In this document: positions 9,280-20,100 of the stretch, piece after piece
Position numbering within the stretch: position 1 is the stretch's first letter
How the letters are laid out: every line of letters begins with the position of its first letter
Assembly (NCBI GenBank): GCA_016235345.1
Contig: JACRLG010000022.1
Span: 38,483-102,482 of the forward strand
Length of the DNA stretch: 64,000 bases
From: Deltaproteobacteria bacterium
GTDB taxonomy: Bacteria; Desulfobacterota; Desulfobacteria; Desulfobacterales; Desulfatibacillaceae
Direction of reading: 5' to 3'
Made by a program: the position numbers and the translations under genes
The notes under the pieces: generated by a model
Seen by the model: the letters and a program-made list of their open reading frames with translations, nothing else
What the model was told of the DNA's origin: nothing
The model's database searches: none

Positions 9280-11274
9280 ATGGCGAAACCAGCGCCGCAA
9301 AAGGAAAAAGGGGCCTTTCACGTGGGAAAACTTCTCTGGCAGCCAGATGAGCTTCGCATAAAAAATTCACGCATGTTCCGCCTGATGGAAAGAATAAACC
9401 GGGACTTTGACAAAAATATTACAGATTACCACGGCCTTCACCGGTTCAGCGTGGAGAACACGAAGGATTTCTGGGCGATTGTCTGGGACGAGCTTGGGGT
9501 GATCGCGTCAAAGCCCTATGCCAAAGTGGTGGACGACCCGAAAAAAATGCCCGGAGCCCAGTGGTTTTCAGGGGCCGAGCTCAATTTCGCGGAAAACCTC
9601 CTTCGATTCAGGGACGACAGGCCCGCCCTGGTTTTTCTGGGCGAGGACGGCCAGCGCTTAAGCCTCACCCACAACGAGCTTTACGACACCGTGGCGAGGC
9701 TCGCCAAAAGCCTGAAGGCGCTGGGCGTCGGCCCCGGCGACCGGGTAGCCGGGTTCGTTCCCAACCGGCCCGAAACCGTGTGCGCCATGCTTGCGGCCAC
9801 GAGCCTTGGTGCGGCCTGGTCGTCTTGCAGCCCGGACTTCGGCCCCAAGGGGGTCCTGGACCGCTTCGGACAGATAAGGCCCAAGGTGCTTTTCGCGGGT
9901 GACGGCTACTTTTTCAAGGGCAGGCGCTTCGATTCTCTGGAAAGGGTGCGCGAGGTGGCCCAAAGCCTTCCCACCCTGGAAAAAATCGTGGTTTTCGCCA
10001 CCTCCGATGCCGCGCCTGATCTCTCCTCGGTGCCCCGCGCCGTTGCCTGGGACGATTTCCTTGCAGGCGGCCCGATCCCCGAAATGACCTTCGCCCAGAC
10101 GCCCTTCATGCATCCCCTCTACATAATGTATTCCTCCGGCACCACCGGTTTGCCCAAGTGCATGGTCCAGGGCGCGGGCGGAATCCTGCTCCACCACGGC
10201 AAGGAGCACGCCTTCCACACGGACATCGGCCCGGACGACGTGGTCTTCTACTTCACCACCTGCGGATGGATGATGTGGAACTGGCTGGTTTCCGTGCTGG
10301 CTACGGGGGCCACGGTTGTGCTTTTCGACGGCAACCCCTTTCACCCGGACCCAGGGGTCCTGTGGCGCATGGCGGAAAGCGAGAAGGTCACGGTCTTCGG
10401 CACCAGCGCGGGTTACCTCACGGCCCTGGCCGCCACCGGCTATGTCCCGAAAAAGGCCTGCGACCTCTCGTCCATCAAGACCCTGCTCTCCACGGGCTCG
10501 CCCCTGTCCGACGAGATGTTCGACTGGGTTTACGAAAACGTTAAGGCCGATCTCCAGCTTGCGTCCATTTCGGGAGGAACGGATTTAAACGGCTGCTTCG
10601 CCCTGGGATGCCCCATAAAGCCCGTTTACGCGGGCGAACTGCAATGCCTTGGGCTTGGCATGGACGTGGAAGCCTGGGACGAAAACGGCAAACCCGTTAT
10701 CGGAACCCAGGGCGAGCTTGTGTGCAAGACAGCCTTTCCCTCCATGCCCCTTTATTTCTGGAACGACCCGGACGGCCAGAAATACAACGCCGCCTATTTC
10801 GACGTTTATCCCGGAGTGTGGCGGCACGGGGATTTCGTAACGGTAACAGTTAACGGCGGGGTGGTGATGTACGGAAGGAGCGACGCCACCTTGAATCCGG
10901 GCGGGGTGCGCATAGGCACGGCGGAAATCTACCGGGTGGTTGACGGCTTTTCCGAGGTGGCCGACTCGGTGGTGGTGGGCCAGGACCACCAAAACGACGT
11001 CCGGGTGATCCTGTTCGTGAAAATGGCCGAGGGCCTTACCCTCACCGACGACCTGAAAAAAAGGTTAGCGGCGGCCATAAGGACCAACGCCTCCCCACGG
11101 CACGTGCCCGCGAAGATCATAGAGGTTCCCGACGTGCCCTATACCTTGAACATGAAAAAGGTGGAGCTTGCGGTAAAAAATATCATCGAGAACAAGCCGG
11201 TGAAGAACCGCGACGCTCTGGCCAACCCGGACGCTCTCGAGTTTTACAAAAATCTTCCGGAGTTGGCCGACTGA
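9280..11274 (+). CDS. Acetoacetyl-CoA synthetase (acetoacetate-CoA ligase)
   Basis: A 664-residue ANL-superfamily ligase that activates acetoacetate (or a related short beta-keto acid) with ATP to the CoA thioester. The AMP-binding core motif is IMYSSGTTGLPKCM, and the C-terminal catalytic lysine region reads YTLNMKKVELAVKN. The N-terminus (KLLWQPDELRIKNSRM) and the length match acetoacetate-CoA ligases rather than acetyl-CoA synthetases. The start is placed at the only upstream ATG that preserves this N-terminus; no clear ribosome-binding site is seen. The CoA-transferase gene downstream suggests an acyl-CoA catabolic context, though a repeat element separates them. Confidence 0.88.
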   Translation: MAKPAPQKEKGAFHVGKLLWQPDELRIKNSRMFRLMERINRDFDKNITDYHGLHRFSVENTKDFWAIVWDELGVIASKPYAKVVDDPKKMPGAQWFSGAELNFAENLLRFRDDRPALVFLGEDGQRLSLTHNELYDTVARLAKSLKALGVGPGDRVAGFVPNRPETVCAMLAATSLGAAWSSCSPDFGPKGVLDRFGQIRPKVLFAGDGYFFKGRRFDSLERVREVAQSLPTLEKIVVFATSDAAPDLSSVPRAVAWDDFLAGGPIPEMTFAQTPFMHPLYIMYSSGTTGLPKCMVQGAGGILLHHGKEHAFHTDIGPDDVVFYFTTCGWMMWNWLVSVLATGATVVLFDGNPFHPDPGVLWRMAESEKVTVFGTSAGYLTALAATGYVPKKACDLSSIKTLLSTGSPLSDEMFDWVYENVKADLQLASISGGTDLNGCFALGCPIKPVYAGELQCLGLGMDVEAWDENGKPVIGTQGELVCKTAFPSMPLYFWNDPDGQKYNAAYFDVYPGVWRHGDFVTVTVNGGVVMYGRSDATLNPGGVRIGTAEIYRVVDGFSEVADSVVVGQDHQNDVRVILFVKMAEGLTLTDDLKKRLAAAIRTNASPRHVPAKIIEVPDVPYTLNMKKVELAVKNIIENKPVKNRDALANPDALEFYKNLPELAD

Positions 11275-11333
11275 CAGGCCGTCCACAAGCAAATAGGGCG
11301 GAATACCGCCTTGAGCCCTTACTACGGGGAGCA

Positions 11334-11484
11334 TGGTTTCTATTTTAGAGGGGGTAAGCCTCCGTCACCCCGGCGTAGGCCGGGGTCCAGAAGTACATTG
11401 CGCAAGCAAAAAACTGGATTCCGGCTTTCGCCGGAATGACGGAATCGGGCAACTAACCCCCACAAAAAAATGGAACTAAATAAA
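11334..11484 (-). repeat. MITE-like element, family 2, copy 1
   Basis: Two back-to-back hairpins (CCCCGGCGTAGGCCGGGG and TTCCGGCTTTCGCCGGAA, each preceded or followed by CGTCA/TGACGG) are enclosed by terminal inverted repeats TCTATTTTA / TGGAACTAAA. The four other copies are near 43768, 50200, 56843 and 57003. Confidence 0.75.
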
Positions 11485-11519
11485 GCTCCTGTTAATATCA
11501 CCACAAAGGAGTCAATCAA

Positions 11520-12671
11520 ATGGAAAACAACGGCGCGCTGAAGGGCATAAAGGTTGTGGACCTGACCCGGCTTCTGCCCGGCCCCTACTGCTCCATGATC
11601 CTGGCCGACCACGGGGCGAGGGTCATAGCCATAGAGGACAAGCGCTTCATGGCCGACGGCCTTTACCTCGACACCGTGAACCGCAACAAGGAGCACATCA
11701 GCCTTGATCTCAAAACCTCCGAGGGCAAGGAAATCTTCTATAAGCTCGCCAAGCACGCGGATGTGGTGATGGAGGGCTTCCGGCCCGGAGTGGTGGAAAA
11801 GCTGGGGGTGGACTACGCAACCATATCCAAATTGAACCCACGGGCGGTCTACTGCTCCATCACGGGCTACGGCCAGACAGGGCCAATGCGGGACGTTGCC
11901 GGCCACGACGTGAACTACCTCTCCTACGCGGGCGTCCTGAACCTCATCGGCGCTGCGGACAGGCCGCCCTCCATTCCGGGGGTGCAGCTTGCAGACATCG
12001 CGGGCGGCGGCATGTACGGGGCCATAGGCATCCTCATGGCCCTTCTGGCCCGCGAGCGCACCGGGCGCGGCCAGTACGTGGACATCTCCATGACCGACGG
12101 CATGGTGAGCCTTCTGCCGGTCTCCCTCATGTTTTACCAGCTTTTCAAGCAGATACCCCAGCGCTCGGAGACCATGCTCTCCCACCGCTACGCCTGCTAC
12201 TCAACCTATGAAACCAAGGACGGCAGGCATCTTTCGATAGGGGCGGTGGAAAACCGTTTCTGGCGCAGGCTCTGCGAGCTTCTGGACGCGCCTGCCGATT
12301 ACGTGATGCTCCAGTACGACGAGGCCAGACGCCTCGAAATCCACGATTTTCTCATCAATAAGTTCAAGACCAAGACCCTTGCCGAGTGGGAGGCCCTGCT
12401 GGCCAGGGAGGACGTGTGCATGGGGCCGGTCCTGAACCTTGCCGACGTTCTGAACGACCCCCTTTTCATTGAGCGGGAAATGTCGGTCACGGTGAAGGGC
12501 AAGGACGGCAAGCCCATACAGGCCATAGGAACCCCGGTCAAGCTCTCCGACACAAAAGGCGGCGTGCGCACGCCGCCCGTGAAGTTCGGAGAAAGCACCG
12601 ATTCGGTGCTGGCGGGCCTGGGCTATTCCGGCGCGGAAATCAAGGCCCTAAGGGAAAAGGGCGTGGTATAG
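11520..12671 (+). CDS. CaiB/BaiF family CoA-transferase, AMACR-like
   Basis: A 383-residue class III CoA-transferase fold. The conserved aspartate is D159 (QLADIAGGG). The pair H129-D130 in GHDVNYLSYAGVL resembles the catalytic histidine region of alpha-methylacyl-CoA racemase, so racemisation of 2-methylacyl-CoA is at least as likely as CoA transfer. That would suit anaerobic branched-chain or hydrocarbon-derived fatty acid degradation. The start has AAAGGAG upstream. The substrate cannot be read from the sequence. Confidence 0.85.
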   Translation: MENNGALKGIKVVDLTRLLPGPYCSMILADHGARVIAIEDKRFMADGLYLDTVNRNKEHISLDLKTSEGKEIFYKLAKHADVVMEGFRPGVVEKLGVDYATISKLNPRAVYCSITGYGQTGPMRDVAGHDVNYLSYAGVLNLIGAADRPPSIPGVQLADIAGGGMYGAIGILMALLARERTGRGQYVDISMTDGMVSLLPVSLMFYQLFKQIPQRSETMLSHRYACYSTYETKDGRHLSIGAVENRFWRRLCELLDAPADYVMLQYDEARRLEIHDFLINKFKTKTLAEWEALLAREDVCMGPVLNLADVLNDPLFIEREMSVTVKGKDGKPIQAIGTPVKLSDTKGGVRTPPVKFGESTDSVLAGLGYSGAEIKALREKGVV

Positions 12672-12732
12672 CAGCCCCAGGTTTCATACCAAGTTGCGAA
12701 CAAAGCGATAACAAAGAACAGAATATCCATAT

Positions 12733-12766
12733 CCCCGTAGGGGCGACCGCCGGTCGCCCCTACGGG
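12733..12766. repeat. GTAGGGGCGACC palindrome
   Basis: A near-perfect stem-loop with arms CCCCGTAGGGGCGACC and GGTCGCCCCTACGGG around a three-base loop, followed by TTCGATTTCTT. It could end transcription of the CoA-transferase gene. Palindromes of this sequence type are dispersed in many bacterial genomes. Confidence 0.7.
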
Positions 12767-12885
12767 TTCGATTTCTTCATCTGATATATTGCCTGAATGC
12801 AAATTGGTTTTTGCCGACCTGCTCCGGGCCGCTTTTGCCGGAGCCGGTCGGATGCTCTCCCTTCCCCAAAAAAGCCCGACCGGTC

Positions 12886-13938
12886 ATGGCGGGCTCAAAG
12901 CCAGGCATGGAAAAACCCCCATCCCCAGAAAAACCGGAATCCGGGCCTCAAATTCCAGATGGGGCGGCCTCCGGCAAAAAGGCCGGGAAGCGCCGGTTCC
13001 GCATCGCGCTGGCCCTGCTGTGCTCGCTTTTGGTCCTGGAGGGGGCGGCCCGTCTTTTCTTTCCGGCCCAGGTCTTCCGGAAGGCGCAGTTCAAGGCTTA
13101 CGGCGGCGTTTACCGCATGTCGGAAAACCCGCTTCTGGTGTACGTTCCCACGCCTTATGCGGACGGGAACAATTCCTACGGACATCGCGGGCCGGAACAC
13201 GCCTTTTTAAAAACCGGGAAAAAGAGGCTGGTTTTTTTGGGAAGCGGCGTGACCGAGGGCGCGGGGCTGCCCATTACGGCGCGCTTCTCGGAGCTTCTGG
13301 GCTCGCGCCTCAGCGACCGGTACGATTTCATCAATCTGGGGGTCGCGGGCTACAGCCTTTCCCAGCAGGCGGAATACCTGAAAACCCTGGGCGTCCGTTT
13401 TTCGCCGGACACGGTGATCTGGCTGGTGGGCCCCTCCGATCTCTCCCCGAAAAAAAGCATGTCTGCCGAATACGTGGAAAAAAGCCCGCACGGGGCCTTC
13501 TACCGGTCATATTACGGGGCGCAAACCGGGCGCTTCCTTTATCGGAGCGCCATTTTCAGGCTTCTGTCCTGGTTTTTTTCGGGAAGGGCCGACGGATTCA
13601 ACCCTTCCGCAGAGGCCGACATGGCCGAGCCGGAATTTTTTTCCAGGCAGGTTAAGGATATCAAAAACCTTGCGGCCAGCCTTGATTTCAAGCCGGTCTT
13701 CATCCTGCTCCCCTCGCCCCTCACCGGCGAAGACCCGAACATTGACCTCTTGAGGCTTGTACTTTCGCGGGAGCAAATCCCCTTTCTCGATCTTTACTCC
13801 CTCGTAAAGGCCAGCCTGCGCAAGGGAGAGTTGGCCGCCTTTCTGCAGGCCGAAAATCCGAATCTCTATAACGCCACGGGCCATGAATATCTCGCCAAAG
13901 CCATCATGAGCCTTGCCGGTGAAATTTCCCCGCCCTGA
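12886..13938 (+). CDS. Membrane-anchored SGNH/GDSL-like hydrolase
   Basis: About 350 residues. A basic, proline-rich N-terminus leads into one membrane segment (FRIALALLCSLLVLEGAARL), then an extracytoplasmic SGNH-like domain. Block I is VFLGSGVTEGAG in place of GDS, block II NLGVAGYSLSQQ, and a late NATGHEYLAKAI carries the histidine, with Asn where the usual Asp would sit. Proteins of this shape often accompany polysaccharide acetylation or export. The substituted residues make catalysis uncertain. Starts at 12886 and 12907 are both possible, neither with a strong ribosome-binding site. Other open frames in this stretch are shadows. Confidence 0.65.
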   Translation: MAGSKPGMEKPPSPEKPESGPQIPDGAASGKKAGKRRFRIALALLCSLLVLEGAARLFFPAQVFRKAQFKAYGGVYRMSENPLLVYVPTPYADGNNSYGHRGPEHAFLKTGKKRLVFLGSGVTEGAGLPITARFSELLGSRLSDRYDFINLGVAGYSLSQQAEYLKTLGVRFSPDTVIWLVGPSDLSPKKSMSAEYVEKSPHGAFYRSYYGAQTGRFLYRSAIFRLLSWFFSGRADGFNPSAEADMAEPEFFSRQVKDIKNLAASLDFKPVFILLPSPLTGEDPNIDLLRLVLSREQIPFLDLYSLVKASLRKGELAAFLQAENPNLYNATGHEYLAKAIMSLAGEISPP

Positions 13939-14055
13939 TTTCGTTCCGGGCCGACACTAAAACAATCGGGGCGGACAGGAGCCAAAAGGCCGCCGGTCCG
14001 CCCCGCTTGTTGTTTAAGGTGCCTATGCCCTCTGAAAAAAGGCTGAACGCAACGC

Positions 14056-14105
14056 CGGATAAAAACGATGAAGTACGACACCGCAATTCGCGTTTTTAGA
14101 CAGGC
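14056..14105 (-). repeat. Palindromic element, family 1, short copy C
   Basis: Only the outer arms GGATAAAAACGATGAA and TTCGCGTTTTTAGACAGGC remain, with about 14 bases between, so the inner stem has been lost. The end touches the stop codon of the giant surface-protein gene at 14107. Confidence 0.75.
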
Positions 14106-14106
14106 G

Positions 14107-17100
14107 TTACATCCGGCCCTTGATCCAGGAGCTATATATCCCCATTCCAGCTATGGCCGCCAGTATGGCCAGAGACAGGAGCCAGCAGGCCCCGGACGAA
14201 TTTTTGGCCACCGTCTCCACGAAGCAGGCCCCGCCCGATGCCACGCTCCCGGCCTCGCCTATGGCGTCCGGGCTTCCGGTGTTCGCGCCGCCGATGCCCG
14301 GAGGCGAGGGCGGGGTGCGGTTAAGGGTCGATGCAAAGGCCGTACCGACTCCCCTTGAAAGCAGCCTTGCCGCGCTTGCCAGGAAGGTGTCCTTTTCATT
14401 GGCCCCCACCAGCTCCCCGAAGGCCGGAACGGAAATCCTTATGATGACGTCCTGCTTCTGCGGGTTGAACACGAAGTAGCCGGTGTTGGCCTTCATGATA
14501 TTGGTGACCACGTACCCGTTGTCGCCGTCCAGGGCGTTGGGCGGGTCATAGTCGTAGAGGGGCTCGCCCGAAAGTGGATCGGCTCCGTAGGCGTCGGTGG
14601 GAGCAACAAAGGTCTGGCCGTCCAGGGAACGCTCCACCGCGCTCCAGTTCATTTCCCTGGGGAAGGGGTTTCCGATCATGTTCCAGCCGGGTATGAGCCT
14701 TAAGTAGAACGGGTCGGGCGAAACGGCGAGGCCCGGCACCGATACGGTTTTCGTTGCGCGGCTTATGGCCCAGAAGGCCCGCCCGGCCTCAAGGGGGAAG
14801 CGCTCGCTGAAATCCGCTGCGTCGCCTTCCACGTAATACTCGTTGGGGTTGCCCCCGGCGAGAAGGGCGTTGTCCACGCCGAAGAGCCGCCACATGCGGT
14901 CGTCGTAGGTTCCAAGGTTGGCCGGGTCGGACAGAATCCCGGTCAGGTTTTCGGATGAAGCCGCGTGGGCCGGGAAGCACACCATGCGGTAGTCGGCCAC
15001 CGTGCTTCCTGCGGCCAAGGTTTTTGTGAAGGTGCTTGGTTCCGCCACCGTGAAAAGCGAGAAATGCGGAGTGGAGAAGGTAAGGCGCTCGCTTCCGGGA
15101 GTGGAATCCCTGCCCGTTATGGGCAGGCCCACCCAGCGGCTCTTTACGGAATCATAGGTAAGAGCCACCAGATTGTTCAGAACCGCTCCCCCGCCCACCA
15201 GCCCGGACACGGGAACGCCCACCAGCACGTTTTGGGCAAAGGCCATGCCCGAAGGCTCCACAAGGGCCTTTAAGGTGGAGTTCTCGAAAAGATAGGGCCA
15301 GCCGAGAAGCACCCTGGCCGCCGTAATGTCGAAGGGGGCCGGGGCCGCGCCCGCAGGCACGAAAAAGCTCCATCCCAGAAGGTCGCCCGACCCGATGTTG
15401 AAGCTGTTGTCCACCGCCGGGTTTTCCACCGGCATGGTGTAGACGGGCGAGGTGTTCAAGAGCACCACCTCAAAAGGCCCTGACACCAAGCTGAAAGCCT
15501 CAGGAGCCGCCGGGGTCGAATCCGTGATCCTTATGAGGGCCGGATCCACGCCGTCGCCGGTGGGTCCGACGGGCACCAAGGTGAAGGCCCCGTTGGTCTT
15601 TCCGTCAACAAGTCCCGTGAGGTTAGCCACTGTCCCGGCCCCGCTGGCCAGGGCCACGCTGTAGGGCGGGGTTCCACCCGTGATGTTGAAATCAATCGGC
15701 TGGGGAGTCGCGCCGTACAGGAAGGCCGTGCCGCTCATGGGCGAAAGCGACAGGGCCGGGACCACGGTTATGGTGAAGGCCTGGCCTTCGGCGGTGGCGT
15801 TTCCGGCAACCACCTTGGGAACCAGGGAAGTGGATGTTCCGACAACGCCGCTGCCCGGCGTCCAGTTGACTATGGCCGGTGATGCGCCGAAAACCGGCTG
15901 GTTGAAGGTAAGTCCGTCGGGGACCGTTCCCAGGAGTGAAAAATCCAGCGGATCCACCGCCGTTTCCCAGGACGCGGTAAATTCCAGGCAGAAGGGCCGG
16001 CCCTCCATGGCGTAATAGAGGGGAGCCGCCACCTTGGGCACAGGAGCCGTGAGAGAGTCCCTGAGCTCATAGCAGCCTATGTCGAAACGCCCGCCCACCG
16101 GACGGTTCACTGCCCTTATGTCGATGCCCACGTAGAGAGGCTCGTCGGCGATGGGGGCCGGATCAAGGGCGTCCTTGGCCGGAGAGGTGGGGCCGGGCCG
16201 GTAGTCGCCGTTGTCGCGGTCAACGAACATCGGGTCGAACGCGATGTCGCCCGTTCCCATGGCTATGCCGAAATATTCGCCGTCGTCGTTGCCCCACACG
16301 ATGTTGCGCCCAAGGGCCGGGGAGCCGTTAAGCCTGTTGACGCCGTAACGCCCGTTGACGGCCAGTATGTTGTAATAGACCTTGGCGCTGGAGTTGGCCA
16401 GGTTCACGCCGTCGTAGTTGTTGTCCGTTATGGTGTTGAAGGAAATAACCGGCTGGGGAAAACCGGCGTCCCCGGTGTTCTGGTCGTAGGCGTAGACGCC
16501 GGAAACCCCGTTCCAAAAAATGAGGTTGTTTTCCAGCACGTTGGCTTCGTTGGCGGTGATGAGCACGCCGTCGCCGATGTTTTCCGTTATGCGGCAGCCG
16601 GAAATGACGTTGCCTGTGGTTCCCTGGGAGTGGGCGGAAAGCTCGACGCCCGCCACCCCGCCGTTTATTATGGTGAAGCCCTTCAGGATGAAGTTGTCCG
16701 TGCCGAAAAGGGTGACAACGGCCAGGTTGGCGTTGCCCTCCAAAATCGTGGTTTCAGGGTTCTCGCCCACGAGCCTGATGCCGGAGTGCCTCTCGCCAAG
16801 CTCCAGGGTCTCATGATAGGTTCCCGGATGCACCAGGATGGTGTCGCCGCCCGTCGCGTCCAGAAGCGCCCCGGTTATGGTGGCGTATTGATTGGGCACC
16901 TCGAAGGTGGCGTTTTCCCTCACGGTGAAGTTTATGGTGTCGTCCCCGGCTATGGGGTTTGAAGCCCCGTCCATGCAGTAAATCCGCACAGAGTGGGCCG
17001 TGCCCACGGTCAGGGAGGGGGTGAAGGACACCGCGACGTTTTTGGGGTCTGTCGCGTCAATCGTCAGCGTTGCGCCCGGAACCGCCACGTTGTCCAGCCA

Positions 17101-20100
17101 GACCGCGATGGAGTCGGTCCTTATGTCGGAATCAGCGTCCGAAACCGTGAGCCGGACAAGGGGAAAGGTTCCCACGGCGCCGCTGCCGTCGGCAGGGTCG
17201 GAGGACGCCAGGAAGGGCGCGGTGGTGTCCTTCACGAAACGGCGGACTTCGGAAACCGCCCGTCCCCAGGGGTCCAGGGCGTCCAGGCCGCCCAGGGCCA
17301 CCACCCGCCACCAACCGGCCATGCTTTCCCACGAAAGGCCTTCGGGAAGGGTAAGGCTGTAGCTTCCTCCCCTTCCGTCATCGGCCAGCGGGAAGGAGCC
17401 TATGAGGCGGCCTAAGTCGGACGAGGAGAAGACCTCAACTATATAGGCCGCCGCCCCCGGCACTCCGTTGAACGTGAGCTTGGGCGGCCAGCCCGTTATG
17501 CCGTCGTTTGCCGGGTCCAGAAGGGCCGGGACCTGGTCGAAGACCCTGACTCCCCTTTGGAAATAAGCCGCGTTGTTGGCCGAGTCGGTTATGGTGACGC
17601 CAAGGTTGTAGTCACCCGCCTCGATGGCTGCGGGGCTGTTTGCGGGGGTGCGGTAGGCGGCCAGAAAGTCGCCGGGGCCGAGATAGGCCGATTCGGTGGT
17701 GAGGTTAAAGGTAAAGGGGATTTCGGAAATATTGCCCGCCACCTCAAAGGTTTCGCCCGGCCATGCAAGATCGCGGTCCGTCGCCAGGGCGTCAAGGCCG
17801 ATGAAGTAGCCGGAAGGCGTCTTGGTCAAATCCGGCCACGGCCCGCCGCCGGTGGTCAGCCGCTCGAACTGCGGCGTCTTGTTGGCGAAGCCCGCCGCCG
17901 TGGTGAACGAAAATTCCTCAGGCTGGGCTGCAGTGCCCGAAAGGTCCTTCACCTGGGGGGTGACGCTTATGGTGTAGGTTTCGCCTGGCTCAAGCCTTGC
18001 GAAGTTCATCTGCGGCTTCTTCACCAGCGAAAGGCCGTGGTCGGGCCTGCGATATTCGATGTCGAAAAAGCCCGTGACATCGACGCTGTCCGAATCCCTG
18101 ATCTCGATGGAGCCCGGAACCATGCTTGCCGGGTCAATGTCGCGGGAGGGATAAAGGATTATGGCCGGGTTCGCCGGGTCGACGTCCGTGGCCCCGCTTA
18201 TGGGAACCATGAAGGCCGGAGCGCCTGCATACGGGGCTCCGGTCTGGAATTCCCAGGTAAAGATCGAGGCCGGCGCGTTTCCGGACATGTCCCTGATGCT
18301 TCCAAGGGTCACCCTGTACCAGGAATTTCCGGCAAGGTCGGCTTCCGGCAGCACCGACACCCGGTGGCCGAAGCCCTCAGCCGCAAGAGGGATATTCTGG
18401 ACGACAAGCCCCCCCGGCCCGTCCAAGAGCTCAAGTGTGACGTTTCCGGCAAGGCTCGAAGGCTTCATCGCCTCGCTGAACCAGGCCCCTATCCAGCGCC
18501 CGTCGCCCTTCCTGGCCCCGGTGACGGAAACCCCGGTGGCCCCGTTTCCCGGAAGGTGCGACACCACGAAGGGCTTCACGCTCTCCGCGCCCCTGGCCGT
18601 GGTGAAGGTCCACGCACGGTCGGCTGTCTCGCCCGCAGGCTCGTAACCGGCGGCATCCCGCCCGAACCAAGAGGCCCTGTAGGCCGTTCCGGGTTTGAAT
18701 GCCACGTTGGGCGTGAATGTGAAGGTGTCGTCCGAAAGGACGTAGGAGCCCCACTCTATGGTTCCGCCTATGATGCCGCGCAGGGAGTCGTGCACCACGT
18801 TGCCCCACTGGTCTAAGAGGAGCAGGCCGACTGAGGCGGTATTCATGGACTTATTGAAGGTGATGGAGACGTTGCTTCCCACCGGCGCGTTTTCCATGCC
18901 GGCCATGGGGACCGTATCTATGGCCTGTGGCCGGGCCGCAGCCGGATCGCTCACGAAAATGGTCTGGACAAGCTCGTGAACCGTCTGGCTGTTTACCTCA
19001 GACGTTGCCCAGTCGATCCCGTTTTCGGGCGTTATGGCCATAACGCCGATGCCGGTGGGATCGGTGAGCGTTATCGTGTTGCCCGAAACATCGGCCTGGA
19101 CCGCATCTCCGGGGCGAAGAGCGCGCACCCTGGTTTCGGGAACGTACTCCACCGCGCCGTTGGCGTTCTGGGGGCTTATGTCCAAAAGTTTCCTGTAGAC
19201 ATAAACCTGGCCCGGCACGGGGTTGTCCACGATTCTTCTGAAAAAGCCCGCGACGGCGTTGTATTGCTCGGAATCCACGGGAACCCCGCCTTCCATCAAT
19301 CCGCCCTGGGCGTTGAAGTCCGCCACGGCTATGGGCGTATCCCTGTCGAAGATATCGATGTTGAGGCGGCTTATGCCGGTGTCGTTCACCGCGACCTCGA
19401 CCGTCACCCAGCGCTGGTAGGGAGCCGCCTGGGCAGGCCCGTCAAAGGTGCGGGTCACGGCAAAGGGCATGGCGGTGGCCACGGCGTTGGAACTTACGGC
19501 CAGCACGCCCATTTCGTCACCGTCTGCGGCAAGGCTCGGCAGGTCCGTCCACTTGTAGCGGCTGGTGGGGGAGTTGGGCATTTCGACGTAACCGGGCGGC
19601 AGGGCGTCGTTCTGGGGCCCGCCGTACATGGGCATGTAAAGGTGCTGGGCGAAAACGTTCTCCACCGGACGCCCGGCCATCCAGTCAACGTCCGGAAGCT
19701 GAATCTGGTCCTGGCCGCCCGTTGGCCTTCCCAACCACACCTCGCCGCGCGGCTGTACGGGCAGGTTCGGGTTATCGGCCCCGTCAAAATGGTCGCGGGT
19801 TGTTTCGACGTGGAAATTCTTTCTTACCGTGAGGTTCATCACGTCGTAATAGGGAAGGTCCAGGGAAGGAATTTCCGTGATCCCCCCTGACACGGCCAGG
19901 AAGGCTTTTTGAGCCTGCCCGCCGCCCGGACGCCTTGCCGTCACCGTATAGGAAACGCCTTGCGCCGAGGCGGCAAGGCCGTGGAGGGTGTAATTGCCGG
20001 ACGTGTCCGTGACGGCGTAACCGGCCAGCGCGCCGCTCGAATCCGTGACAAAGACGGTGGCTCCCAATATGGGGTTGCCATTGTCGTCATAAACGGTTCC

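Noticed and set aside
12789..13655. Two further plus-strand frames overlapping the SGNH-like gene
   Set aside because: Only the frame ending at 13938 shows a membrane helix, SGNH-type blocks and codon use like the neighbours.
17557..18816. Plus-strand open frame of 419 codons, with others at 18976-19890 and 19909-21057
   Set aside because: All lie antisense to the giant surface-protein gene, have no ribosome-binding sites or recognisable domains, and are rich in Gly/Arg/His as typical shadows.
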